DNA of 60,945 bases from contig DYKG01000017.1 of assembly GCA_020722725.1 (NCBI GenBank), forward strand, positions 2,211 to 63,155, written 5' to 3'. This DNA is from Candidatus Methylomirabilis sp. GTDB lineage: Bacteria > Muiribacteriota > Ozemobacteria > Ozemobacterales > Ozemobacteraceae. A program made the translations under genes and the position numbers. Below, piece by piece: positions 23,822 to 32,887 of this stretch. The notes under the pieces were generated by a model. That model was not told the origin of the DNA. It saw nothing but the letters and a program-made list of their open reading frames with translations, and did no database searches. The first letter of the stretch is position 1, and each line of letters opens with the position of its first letter.

Positions 23822-26800
23822 TTAAATTCGATTCTGTATCGTCAGAATTGTAATGTCGTCGCGCCACGGAGCACTCATCGATTCTTCATTCAAACGTTTG
23901 ATTATTTCTTCAGAAGGATTGCGGTTTTCTTTGTTGACACAGGCTGCGGCAATTTCAATAAGCCTTTCGTGGCCGATTTTATAACCTTCGTTGTCGGTCA
24001 GGTTTACTGCTCCATCAGAATAAAGAACCATTGCCCGGTTTGCCAGAGAGACTTCGTGTTTTGAAAATCTGGTTTTTTCGCTTATCCCGAGAGGCGTAGA
24101 AGGTAAACTCAGAAATGAACGCTCAGCTGAATCGCTGCAGCCCAGGCAGATCGGGTAAGACTGCCCGGCGTTGGCACAGATCATTTTGTCGTTGGTCGGG
24201 TCGATAATGCCGATAAAACAGGTGGTAAGATGCCCTTTCTGATGATATGGCAGAAAAATCTGATTCAATTTTTCGAGAATGAGCTCCGGGCTGTTGGGGA
24301 AACAGGGGCAGAGCAGGGTAAAGGAAGTTTTCAGCATGGCGGTCAGGTAGGCGGCCGAAATGTCATTGCCCGATACTTCAGCGAGAATGACCGCATAAGT
24401 GCCCTGTCTGAGCGGAAAATAATCGAAGAAATCGCTGAGAATGATGCGGGTATTGCTGTTTGCCGTGGTAATCAGGTAGCTTCCGCAGCGGAATTCCAGT
24501 TCAGGGTAGAGATTACGTCTGATTTTTTCTGATATGGACAGTTCTTTCAGAATCGTCGCAGAATGGTTGAAGGCAAGCGCAAGCACGCCAAACTCATTGG
24601 CAGAGCGCACCGGAATACGATGGTCGTAATTCCTTTCAGACAATGCCTTGACCCCGGTCATTATGTCGCTGATCGGGGTCACGAAAAATTTTGACAGCAG
24701 TCTGGAAAGTGCTGCGCCGATCAGCACGATAATCGAAATGAAGACAAAAATCAGGTAAAGACGCTGGTTATAGATTTCTTCGATCATCGACAGCGGCTGA
24801 ATTTTTATCAGCAGGTAATGTTTCAGGTAAAATGCTTTCAAAACACTGACAATGCTTGGTTTTCCGTCAATAATCACCTGTTGCGTGAAGGTTTTGAAAT
24901 CGGTGCTGCTTCTTTTAATGATTGGTTCAAAATTTCTAAATTCAAAGGCTGAAGGAAAATTGGCGGCGAACTGGTGATTTGAAACTGCTCTTATGTCTTC
25001 TTCAGGAAAAACTCTTGCCATGATCGTTGAGCGGGAGCGTAAATCTGAATACAGTTTCTCGAAATACTGTCTTTCGTAATTTACCAGGTCGATCATCAGT
25101 GCAAAGGCATACCAAGCTTCCTGCCGGGGCCCGCAAACGATGTCGAGATAGGCGAGAAAGATTTCTTCCATGCCCTGAATATTGGTAAAGCGCGAAATAT
25201 TGGTTCTGGCAGACTGGAACAGGGACTGAGTATTTGATTCGATGATTGTGTCAACTACCAGATTTGACCCGCTTTTGGGAATCAAAACGGTCAGCCCGCG
25301 TGACTTGTTGAAAAATTCCATTGCCGAAATGGCAGTGCTGCGAAAAAGCTTTTCAAAAGCATTGTGGCTTGCGGTTTTTTCAGGAATGATCGCTTTGCCA
25401 TCCGAGCCAGGCCCGGCAAAAAGATGCTGGATATGCAGGTCGCTGAGCTGGGCTTGGCGAGCTTTCCAGCTATCGAGTATTTTTTGTTTTTCCTGCCTGG
25501 TTTTCTGATAATGCCTGCGAACTTCTGCGGTCAGCAGGTCGGTTGAATGAATCAGCGTGCTGTCAGATGCAATGAGATGAACGCTATCTGCATCAAATGA
25601 CTGATAGAGATCGATAATCTTCTGCTTGAGCACTTCAGGTTCACCCGCATGCTTCTGCATTTCTTTGCTGAAAGCCCGCAGTTCCATGAGTTTGCCGGTG
25701 GTAAATCGGTGAAAGCCCGAATCGATTTCGGCCAGCCGCCGGTAGTTGTTATGCTTTATTTCGGCCAGCATAGAGTGTTTGAATTCGAGCATATACTGAA
25801 AAGTAAGAAAACCGGCTGCGAGTAAAGGCAGGCCGTAACAAAGGGCAAAAAGGCCGGTAAGCCGCTTTCTGATATTGTGCTGAAACTTGACCTGCTTGAC
25901 TGTGATGCGATAGCTGGCTTTGATGAAATAGAAGCTTGAGATTAAGAAAAGAATCGCAAAAACAAGCAGCGCTGGCCACGATTTCTGCGGTTTAGGCATT
26001 GCCCCAACGAGCAGCACATATTCGTCGAAACGTTTCAGACTGATCAAATGATCATTTAATTCAAACGAATTGACGGGAAATTGCTGAAAGTAATCCAAAA
26101 GTTCGCCAGGCTGCATGTCGCCAAGCACTTTGGGCAGTTTGGATTCACCATCACCATTGACAAAGCCGTAGTTTTCACCTTTGAAACGCGAAATTGTCTG
26201 GGTCAGAATTTCAGAAGTGGTTATGAACCGGCGATGGATAAAGATAAGAATGCCGCCAACCATATTTTTGCTGAATGATTTATCGCGGTCGAAAAAACAG
26301 TATGAAAAACGGTCGGGATTGCCGAGTTCAATTATTTTACCGCGCTGCTCGCGGCAATTACTGAGCGCTACATCAGGCCCGGGCAGAAATTGACCCACAG
26401 AGGCAATTTGTTCTGGAGAAATTGCGCTTCCTTTTTCGAAATCAGAATTGATCAGCTCGAAAAATAGCTGGTGCTCAGGTCGCGCACCAGTGGTCGGGAA
26501 AATTTTTCCCTGCCCGTCAAAGAGATAAATCTCAAGCAGGCCATTTGGCCAGGCTGATTTATTTTCACTGATGATTTTTTCGAGGTTTTCATGGTTTGCC
26601 GGCAACCCTTTCAATTCAGCAAAGAGCTTTGTGAGGCCCGGTTTGAAAAAGGGCCCGGGAGAACTGGCGTAAACAAAGTTGTCCAGTTCGTAATCCAGTT
26701 CATTGAAAATCTGCTGGGTTTGCTGGCTCATCCAGTCCTGCTGATACATCAGGATTCCAGCCCAGACTATGAGTGATGGTATTCCCCAGACCAGAATGAA

Positions 26801-26869
26801 AATGGCTGCCCATCTTGCGATACGCCCTCCGGCAGTCGAATTTTCAGCGGGCAAAATGCTGTTGCTCAT
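23822..26869 (-). CDS. Membrane receptor with HAMP and SpoIIE-type PP2C phosphatase domain
   Basis: The 1015-aa protein has an N-terminal TM, an extracytoplasmic region, a central TM block, a long second extracytoplasmic region and a last TM. A HAMP segment (FFVTPISDIMTGVKAL) and a C-terminal PP2C/SpoIIE domain follow. Phosphatase motifs visible are SDFFDYF (Asp pair kept), AEVSGND (usual DVSGHG, so Asp to Glu), YSDGAV and DDITIL, so metal binding is mostly preserved. Such enzymes dephosphorylate Ser/Thr of anti-sigma-antagonist (STAS) proteins. The ATG follows AGAGGTAAAAAAAGC and overlaps the stop of the paralogous gene upstream. No STAS or anti-sigma kinase gene is in the window. Confidence 0.85.
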   Translation of the reverse strand: MSNSILPAENSTAGGRIARWAAIFILVWGIPSLIVWAGILMYQQDWMSQQTQQIFNELDYELDNFVYASSPGPFFKPGLTKLFAELKGLPANHENLEKIISENKSAWPNGLLEIYLFDGQGKIFPTTGARPEHQLFFELINSDFEKGSAISPEQIASVGQFLPGPDVALSNCREQRGKIIELGNPDRFSYCFFDRDKSFSKNMVGGILIFIHRRFITTSEILTQTISRFKGENYGFVNGDGESKLPKVLGDMQPGELLDYFQQFPVNSFELNDHLISLKRFDEYVLLVGAMPKPQKSWPALLVFAILFLISSFYFIKASYRITVKQVKFQHNIRKRLTGLFALCYGLPLLAAGFLTFQYMLEFKHSMLAEIKHNNYRRLAEIDSGFHRFTTGKLMELRAFSKEMQKHAGEPEVLKQKIIDLYQSFDADSVHLIASDSTLIHSTDLLTAEVRRHYQKTRQEKQKILDSWKARQAQLSDLHIQHLFAGPGSDGKAIIPEKTASHNAFEKLFRSTAISAMEFFNKSRGLTVLIPKSGSNLVVDTIIESNTQSLFQSARTNISRFTNIQGMEEIFLAYLDIVCGPRQEAWYAFALMIDLVNYERQYFEKLYSDLRSRSTIMARVFPEEDIRAVSNHQFAANFPSAFEFRNFEPIIKRSSTDFKTFTQQVIIDGKPSIVSVLKAFYLKHYLLIKIQPLSMIEEIYNQRLYLIFVFISIIVLIGAALSRLLSKFFVTPISDIMTGVKALSERNYDHRIPVRSANEFGVLALAFNHSATILKELSISEKIRRNLYPELEFRCGSYLITTANSNTRIILSDFFDYFPLRQGTYAVILAEVSGNDISAAYLTAMLKTSFTLLCPCFPNSPELILEKLNQIFLPYHQKGHLTTCFIGIIDPTNDKMICANAGQSYPICLGCSDSAERSFLSLPSTPLGISEKTRFSKHEVSLANRAMVLYSDGAVNLTDNEGYKIGHERLIEIAAACVNKENRNPSEEIIKRLNEESMSAPWRDDITILTIQNRI

Positions 26870-29751
26870 GCTTTTTTTACCTCTTTCTGGCGCATGGCAA
26901 TTACCATGCTGGCTGAGTCATCAGCTCTGGTGGCGCAACTCTTCTCCGATTCTCTGAAAAGCAATGCATGAATTTCGGCGAATTCAACAGACCTGATCTG
27001 AGGTGCAATGGTTCTCAATTTTTCATGACAATGGTCATTGAGAACTGGAGAAACGGTCAAAGCCAGCATGCCCGGTGAAAAGGGGCGTTCTGCCGAAGTA
27101 AAATTGTGAAAAAGGTTGCTGCCAGGCTGTGTGTCTGGAAGCTCAAGTTCCTCAATTTCAGCACTCTGTGGGTCAACCAGATAGGCACCGATGCCGCCAC
27201 AGCCCGACCAGGTGACGGTTCCGGCTTCCTCATCAAAAATTGCCACCAGAAAGTCGCCGCCCAGTCGTCTTCGCAGGTTGATTCTGAAATATTCTTCGAG
27301 ATCTTTAAGAATGCGATACGCCGAATGCACGTTGAGTTCTTCTGAAATCAATCTCAACGCCATTCTGGCCATTGAAAGATTAAGCGATCCTTCAACGCCG
27401 TCAAGATCGGTTCGCATCAGAAAAATCAGGGTCTGTTTTTCGTCAAGTGCAGCAAAATGGTAAATTTCACGCTCTGAATTACCTGAAGTGATCTGAAAGC
27501 CGTCACAGGTCATCTGACCGTTGATTAATGCCGCCGGCGGTAGAAGATGCCTTTTGATCGTATGACCTTCATTGAATTCTCGCACCTTGATGATCAAATC
27601 AGCTAAGCCGGTCGCAATGTTGTCAAGTTCACTGCCGTCTGAAATCTGCAGGCTTTCGCCAGAGGTTGAACCAGATGAAGTTAAGGCCTGGGCGCTCATC
27701 GCGAGATTGGAAATAGGGGTGATCAGTGATCTGATCAGCATGCCACTGAGAAATGCGATGAAAATAATCGCCAGAATCGTTGCCAGAAAGAAAATTGCGG
27801 TGATACTTCCTGCGCCTTTTTGAATCTGCTGCATCGGCATTATCAGAAAAAGATTGAAATTGCGCAGATTATGGCCCGGAGAGGCGGCCACCAGAACCTC
27901 GCGGTTATCGACTCGGCCGGTTTTAAAGTTTGAAACCTGAGTCTGGTTGACCAGATCCTGGAGTTTCCAGAGCGGCAGTTCGCTGGTCAGCGAATACCGC
28001 GGAAAATAGCTGCTTCTTTCGCTGGTCTTTTTGGGAAAAGCGGCCAGCTGGAAGCCGGTTGCCGCAGCGATGGTTTTTCCCGATGAATGCAGGTATTTGA
28101 GTTGCAGCTGTTTGGGCTCATGAACGATGAACAGACAGCCTGAAGCGGTGTTAGCTTCGCTGATGGCGAGATCCATGAAGGTGATTGTCTCATCTCCGTC
28201 AAAAACGATATTTTGCAGGGTTGACCGGTTGTGCAAGAGGCCCTGAACCGGTTTGGTGGAAATGGCGGCAACCCCGATCACATCATGCGACGATTGGTTG
28301 CCGGGCATTCTTGAGGAGTTAAAGGTTTTGATTATCTGAGAAGAAACGCTGTTAATCAGGTTTGCATATTTGACTTCGAGAATTGCCGTGTTGTTTTCTT
28401 CGGTAAAGCTCGGTGCCCGAAAAATGAATTGCCCTGAACTGTTAACGTAACTGGCAAAAGCAATGTTTTTTTCCTGTTGGGCTTTTTTCAAGGGGGCTAG
28501 AATCTCTGCGGGGTTGGCGTCGGGTTCGAGAAGCAGTCGGGTGAAATGGCGGTATTGCCGCAGAAGATCGCCGTAAGAAGCACTGAAATTTTGATCGATC
28601 TTTTCGAGAATGCGAATGGCCTGGTGCTTCTGCTCGGCGATCAGAGAAGCCTGCTTCTCATGCTGGTAGGCTGTGATTCCTGATAGAAGAACGATGATCC
28701 CGGTCAGGGCGGTATAGCCAAAAATCAGCGAAAACTGCAGGCGCACCGATAGATCAAGACGAACCAGAAATACAGATTTCCAGATGAAAAACAGAAATAA
28801 AGTGGGAATTACCGAAAACAGAAAGTTTTCGTAGTTTGCCAGAACTTCAGGTGGGCGGGGCAAATCTCTGAAACATACAAGTCTGATGCCTTCAGGAGTG
28901 TCGTTGAGAGAAAACAGTGTGTTTTCGTGCCTGAAACAAGATTTAAGGCCGCTCAGGCCCAGCAGTCGCTTTCCCTCGGACGTTAACTTCAGACCATAGG
29001 TGCAATGATTGTTTTCAGGATTATTCAGGTCGATCCACGCGAAATGGAAGGGTTTCCCGGCCAGGCGCTGAATTTTTCTGACGGCTTTTTCAGCAAGATG
29101 GTGGTTGCTGATTTTGTCGGGTTCCACAAATGCGATCAGATAACCGTCTTCGCGGCCAAACAGCCTTGGTTTGAACCAGATGCCGAACTTTCTTATGCCC
29201 AGGCCCTGGAAGTTAACCATGGTTCCCGGTGCCCTGGCCAGATGATAAACCGTGGCCGCGTTACCTGCAAAGGATGCGGAAATTGATTGTTCTCGTCGAT
29301 TAAGCAGGCGCCCCGGCTCTTTTTCCGCATTGATCAAAAGGTTCAGATAGTTTTCCGAGATTTTTACTTTGCCATGGGAACCGGCCTGCCATTTTATGCG
29401 GTGCCCTTTCTGATCGAACAGAAATATTTCGATTGCATTTTCGTAACCGGTTGAAGCAACTTCGTCTGCGTCAAAAACCCATCTGAATGATTCGGATAGC
29501 CGGTAAATCTTTTCCTGGAAAAAACTCTGTGGATCGGCAAGACGCTGCATGTGGGCGGTTATTTCCGCCATTTCTTCGAGAGCCTCGCTCTCCTGTTGTG
29601 TTTCAAGATTGCTCTGAACCGTTGAAAATGCCAGATAAAGGCCAGATAATGGCAAAACGATCAGAAAAAACAGAAAAAACAGGTTCCGAAAAAAGCCCAG
29701 GCCGGGCATTGTCACATTTTTTTGCAATATCCCCTGATTTTTCTGCATCAT
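26866..29751 (-). CDS. Membrane receptor with HAMP and degenerate PP2C-like domain
   Basis: This 961-aa protein is a paralogue of the next gene with the same order: N-terminal TM, extracytoplasmic region, central TM block (~310-370), extracytoplasmic region, last TM (~675-700), HAMP, C-terminal PP2C-like domain. The phosphatase motifs are eroded. The Asp-containing GGDFYD site reads EREIYH, the usual Y(S/T)DG reads TVSPVLND, and only the last Asp pair (ADDSASMVI) is recognisable. It is probably a non-catalytic sensor or allosteric partner of the 1015-aa phosphatase, with which it is translationally coupled (ATGA overlap). The start has no strong ribosome site; a second ATG follows immediately. 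Confidence 0.75.
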   Translation of the reverse strand: MMQKNQGILQKNVTMPGLGFFRNLFFLFFLIVLPLSGLYLAFSTVQSNLETQQESEALEEMAEITAHMQRLADPQSFFQEKIYRLSESFRWVFDADEVASTGYENAIEIFLFDQKGHRIKWQAGSHGKVKISENYLNLLINAEKEPGRLLNRREQSISASFAGNAATVYHLARAPGTMVNFQGLGIRKFGIWFKPRLFGREDGYLIAFVEPDKISNHHLAEKAVRKIQRLAGKPFHFAWIDLNNPENNHCTYGLKLTSEGKRLLGLSGLKSCFRHENTLFSLNDTPEGIRLVCFRDLPRPPEVLANYENFLFSVIPTLFLFFIWKSVFLVRLDLSVRLQFSLIFGYTALTGIIVLLSGITAYQHEKQASLIAEQKHQAIRILEKIDQNFSASYGDLLRQYRHFTRLLLEPDANPAEILAPLKKAQQEKNIAFASYVNSSGQFIFRAPSFTEENNTAILEVKYANLINSVSSQIIKTFNSSRMPGNQSSHDVIGVAAISTKPVQGLLHNRSTLQNIVFDGDETITFMDLAISEANTASGCLFIVHEPKQLQLKYLHSSGKTIAAATGFQLAAFPKKTSERSSYFPRYSLTSELPLWKLQDLVNQTQVSNFKTGRVDNREVLVAASPGHNLRNFNLFLIMPMQQIQKGAGSITAIFFLATILAIIFIAFLSGMLIRSLITPISNLAMSAQALTSSGSTSGESLQISDGSELDNIATGLADLIIKVREFNEGHTIKRHLLPPAALINGQMTCDGFQITSGNSEREIYHFAALDEKQTLIFLMRTDLDGVEGSLNLSMARMALRLISEELNVHSAYRILKDLEEYFRINLRRRLGGDFLVAIFDEEAGTVTWSGCGGIGAYLVDPQSAEIEELELPDTQPGSNLFHNFTSAERPFSPGMLALTVSPVLNDHCHEKLRTIAPQIRSVEFAEIHALLFRESEKSCATRADDSASMVIAMRQKEVKKA

Positions 29752-29996
29752 TCAATTCTAAATCAGAGAAGCATCATATTCAAGTTATCGCTGAATTAAA
29801 CCAAGCTTTTATACAAAAGCGCATTGAAAATTTTATACAGATTACAGAAGAAATATGCTTAAGGGCCAGCCACTGTGCCGGCACGCTTCAGAAGGCGGTG
29901 AAATGTGTATTTAAATGTTATTGGTACCAGATCTGAAATGTGGCGGATCAATCGTTGAGACTGCGGAAATAACGAGCGGAAACGAATAAAAGCAAA

Positions 29997-30018
29997 AACG
30001 CCCGAAAAATCGGGCGTT
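29997..30018 (-). terminator. Intrinsic terminator of the 385-aa secreted protein gene
   Basis: On the minus strand AACGCCCGA-TTTT-TCGGGCGTT, a perfect 9-bp stem, is followed by TTTGCTTTT. It lies 26 bases past the stop of the 385-aa gene. The remaining ~240 bases to the PP2C receptor start at 29751 show nothing recognisable. Confidence 0.85.
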
Positions 30019-30043
30019 TCGGTTTAAAAAATTTTGCGGGTGC

Positions 30044-31201
30044 TTATCTTGCCTGAGCTTTTGCCTGGTCAACCAGTTTTTTTGCCTTCTGCAGGTCCGA
30101 GATTGCCTTATCCAGCTCAGCCTGGCTGGAGTCGCCGAGGTGGGAGATTTCGACATAGGCCTGATAGGCTTTCTGGTAAGCCTGCATGGCTTTATCGAGT
30201 GAAATTTTTCTGTTGCCGGTTGTTCCACTGTTGCTGCCACTGGTGACGGTTCGGCTGCCCTGAGGGGCTGAGGCTGAATAGTTGCGGGAATTTGATGTGT
30301 TGCCATGAGGATTGTATTTATCATTGTAGGCGCGGCTGGCAGCTAAATATTCATCCTGGACTTTGAGTAGTTCGTCGAAACGTTTGGTCATGGCATTGGC
30401 ACCTTTTTCGGCAATGTCGCCAAGTGCCTCAACCGAAGGGCCAACATTGTTTATCCTGTTGATTGTGCCGCCCATATTCAGCAGGGCATCGAGATTACCG
30501 CCAAGAATTCCGTCGATTTCACTTTTAATGCCGAGGAGTTCCTGGACTGAGCTTTTGGCCGCGGCATAGTAGGCAGTGGCGTCGAAGGCAATCTGCGCGC
30601 ATTTAAGCGGATAGGCTGCCTCAACTTTTCCCATTTTGTATTCATCACTGAGGCGGCCCCACTTGAAAAGGTTGAGGGGGTTTTCTTTGATGGCATCAAA
30701 AACCCGACCCCAGCCATGAGCCCCGGCCAGGCTGTTGATGCGTTCTTCTGAAAAACCTTTAACTTTAATGCGGTTCTTGGCGGTCTGAATGGTCGTGGTT
30801 TTGTCCGCCAGGTCAGCAAAGTAATTCATGCCTGGTTTGGCCCGTTTATACATGGCTTCGGCTTTAGGGGCAAGATTCTGATAGCCGCTTACCACTTTGG
30901 TAATTGCATGGGCGATATCGAGAAGCCTGGGAAAATTGACTTTTGAAGTCTTGTTCGAAATTGATTTATAAGCCCTTACCAGTGCGCTGGCACCTTCGGC
31001 GAAGTTTTGAATCGATTTGCGTTCACGGTAAAGCGCTTTGACCTCGCTGCTGATCGAGCGCGAATGCTGGAAGATATTCGCCTTCTCGCTGAACCACAGC
31101 TTAACGTCTGAGAATACGCCTGCCTGCACCACATTGGCTGTCAGCACCATGGCCAACAGTACCATTACTAGACCCGCCTTCAGACTTGAAAGTCTATTCA
31201 T
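30044..31201 (-). CDS. Secreted helical protein of unknown function
   Basis: The 385-aa product has a signal peptide (likely cleavage at VQA-G, ~residue 27), a largely helical body and a Ser/Asn/Gly-rich linker (~305-335). It ends in a Lys/Ala-rich helical repeat (LDKAMQAYQKAYQAYVEI, SQAELDKAISDLQKAKKLV) likely to form a coiled coil. No known family is recognised. The ATG follows GGAGGGAGCT, and the Shine-Dalgarno sits in a perfect 10-bp palindrome (31207-31216). A strong terminator follows, so it is a single-gene unit. A structural or envelope role is likely. Confidence 0.7.
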   Translation of the reverse strand: MNRLSSLKAGLVMVLLAMVLTANVVQAGVFSDVKLWFSEKANIFQHSRSISSEVKALYRERKSIQNFAEGASALVRAYKSISNKTSKVNFPRLLDIAHAITKVVSGYQNLAPKAEAMYKRAKPGMNYFADLADKTTTIQTAKNRIKVKGFSEERINSLAGAHGWGRVFDAIKENPLNLFKWGRLSDEYKMGKVEAAYPLKCAQIAFDATAYYAAAKSSVQELLGIKSEIDGILGGNLDALLNMGGTINRINNVGPSVEALGDIAEKGANAMTKRFDELLKVQDEYLAASRAYNDKYNPHGNTSNSRNYSASAPQGSRTVTSGSNSGTTGNRKISLDKAMQAYQKAYQAYVEISHLGDSSQAELDKAISDLQKAKKLVDQAKAQAR

Positions 31202-31320
31202 AGCTCCCTCCGGAGGTGTTAATATCGAATTGTACGTCTAAGTTTACTGATCGATTTTCAAAGCGTCAATGTAGTTCAATCGCAAATTTTTGCAGCCTGG
31301 CAGGCGACTGAAGTAAAAAA

Positions 31321-31354
31321 CCGCTCAAAATGGCTAAAATGCCAGCTTGGGCGG
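31321..31354 (-). terminator. Terminator of the thiolase-like/DUF35 operon
   Basis: CCGCTCAA (31321-31328) pairs with TTGGGCGG (31347-31354) with one wobble, plus an inner GGC/GCC. On the minus strand the hairpin is followed by six T (A-run 31315-31320). Confidence 0.65.
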
Positions 31355-31371
31355 CATAAGTTCAGAATAAA

Positions 31372-31710
31372 TCAGGCTTTGTAAAAGACCATGCCTTTAA
31401 AGCTCTGAAAGCCGGATTTTCGCACTTTTTCTATTTTGCCCACTACTTTCATACCGATTTCGGGCTTGTCTATTTTCATCTGGCCGGTGATTCTGACGCC
31501 ATTGCTCAGCTCAACGATTGCCAGGTCGAGAATCGCCACATCGAAGTCACCTGAGGGGTTATAAAGATGGGTGAAAGTAAGAAGCTTGCCTTTATCCGGA
31601 AGCGGTTCGACGGTGAATTGTTCATTGCGGCATTTTCTACAGATTGCCCGGTTGGGGTAATGAATTGTTCCGCATTTGCTGCACTTGTATCCAAGAATAC
31701 TAATTTCCAT
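31372..31710 (-). CDS. DUF35 OB-fold/zinc-ribbon protein (thiolase partner)
   Basis: The start is set at the ATG at 31710 (112 aa), which follows AGAAGGAGAAATAGC; the open frame extends upstream without a ribosome site. A zinc ribbon (CSKCG..CRKC, residues ~10-28) precedes an OB-fold that ends in a conserved GMVFYKA strand. Proteins of this family bind thiolase-like or SCP2-thiolase enzymes and help pass CoA substrates. The gene starts one base after the stop of the thiolase-like gene, so the pair is surely a complex. Confidence 0.88.
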   Translation of the reverse strand: MEISILGYKCSKCGTIHYPNRAICRKCRNEQFTVEPLPDKGKLLTFTHLYNPSGDFDVAILDLAIVELSNGVRITGQMKIDKPEIGMKVVGKIEKVRKSGFQSFKGMVFYKA

Positions 31711-31711
31711 G

Positions 31712-32887
31712 CTATTTCTCCTTCTGGAAGGCGAGGGCAACCACGTTGTTGCCGAAGCCCCCGAAATTGCAGGTGAATCCGGTTTTTGCGTCCTTCACCT
31801 GGCGTTCACCGGCTTCGCCACGGAGCTGTGTTACAATTTCATGGGCCTGGCCTACGCCGGTGGCGCCGACCGGGTGCCCTTTTGCTTTCAGGCCGCCTGA
31901 AGGATTGATCGGCAGCTTGCCTTTTAACGAAGTGTAGCCTTTTTCAAGGGCGAGGTGCCCTTCACCTTTTTTGAAGAAACCAACTTCTTCGCTTTCGACG
32001 ATTTCAAGAATCGTGAAAGCATCGTGCAACTCGGCTACATCAACGTCTTTGGCCTTGAAACCAGCCATTTTAAAGCATTTTTCTGCTGCTCCACGAACTG
32101 CAGGCAGATCGGTGGGGTTTTCCCGTTCGTGTACGCAATGGGTGTCGGTTGCTTGACCAACGCCGGCGAGACGGATCATCGGGCGTTTGGACTTTTTGGC
32201 AACTTCTTTGGTGGCGAGAATCAGACAGGCTCCGCCGTCTGAAACCGGGCACATATCAAAGAATCGAAGTGGGTCGGCGACGAATGGGTTATTGGTCGAA
32301 GCTTCGGGACCGGTCAGAATACCTTCCATGGTGATTGGCATGCGCAGGTGGGCATTGGGGTTGAACATGGCGTTGTCGTGATTCTTGATTGCCACCATTG
32401 CCAGATGTTTTGACGTCACGCCATATTTGTTCATATAAAGACGGGTAAACATGCCCGCCATCGATGGCAGGGTGACGCCATAAATCTGTTCGGCAAGCGG
32501 GTGGGCAAGAGAAGCGACGAAATCGGTGGCTTCCAGGCTGTTAGCTTCACGCATTCGTTCAACACCGGTAACCATTACCACATCATGCACCCCGCTGGCA
32601 ACCGCCATATAGCCCTGCTTGATTGCAGAAGCGCCAGATGCGGGCCCGTTTTCGATGGTTTCCGCACCGGCAGGATAAAGACTCAAATGATCGACCAGGG
32701 CGCTGCCAAGGGCAGTCTGATGGCTCAGGCGACTGCCGCCCATGTTGGCCACATAAACATGATCTACCGATGAAAGGCCACAATCTTTCATGGCCATGAT
32801 CGATGGATAAGCAGCTATTTCTATCAGGGGATACTCGAGACGGGAAAATTTGGTTATACCAATTCCGACTACATAGACTTCTTTCAT
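31712..32887 (-). CDS. Thiolase-like (SCP2-type) protein lacking the nucleophilic Cys
   Basis: The 391-aa protein has the thiolase fold signatures: VTGVERM, the conserved ELHDAFTILEI segment, the His motif NPSGGLKAKGHPVGATG and a C-terminal CNFGGFGNN. At the site where related enzymes have ENACASG, it reads ENGPASG, with Pro82 in the place of the nucleophilic Cys. Claisen thiolysis by the usual mechanism is therefore unlikely. Cys-less thiolase-like proteins that pair with DUF35 partners include retro-aldolases of the Ltp2 type. The gene overlaps the upstream acyltransferase-like gene by 4 bases. Substrate unknown. Confidence 0.85.
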   Translation of the reverse strand: MKEVYVVGIGITKFSRLEYPLIEIAAYPSIMAMKDCGLSSVDHVYVANMGGSRLSHQTALGSALVDHLSLYPAGAETIENGPASGASAIKQGYMAVASGVHDVVMVTGVERMREANSLEATDFVASLAHPLAEQIYGVTLPSMAGMFTRLYMNKYGVTSKHLAMVAIKNHDNAMFNPNAHLRMPITMEGILTGPEASTNNPFVADPLRFFDMCPVSDGGACLILATKEVAKKSKRPMIRLAGVGQATDTHCVHERENPTDLPAVRGAAEKCFKMAGFKAKDVDVAELHDAFTILEIVESEEVGFFKKGEGHLALEKGYTSLKGKLPINPSGGLKAKGHPVGATGVGQAHEIVTQLRGEAGERQVKDAKTGFTCNFGGFGNNVVALAFQKEK

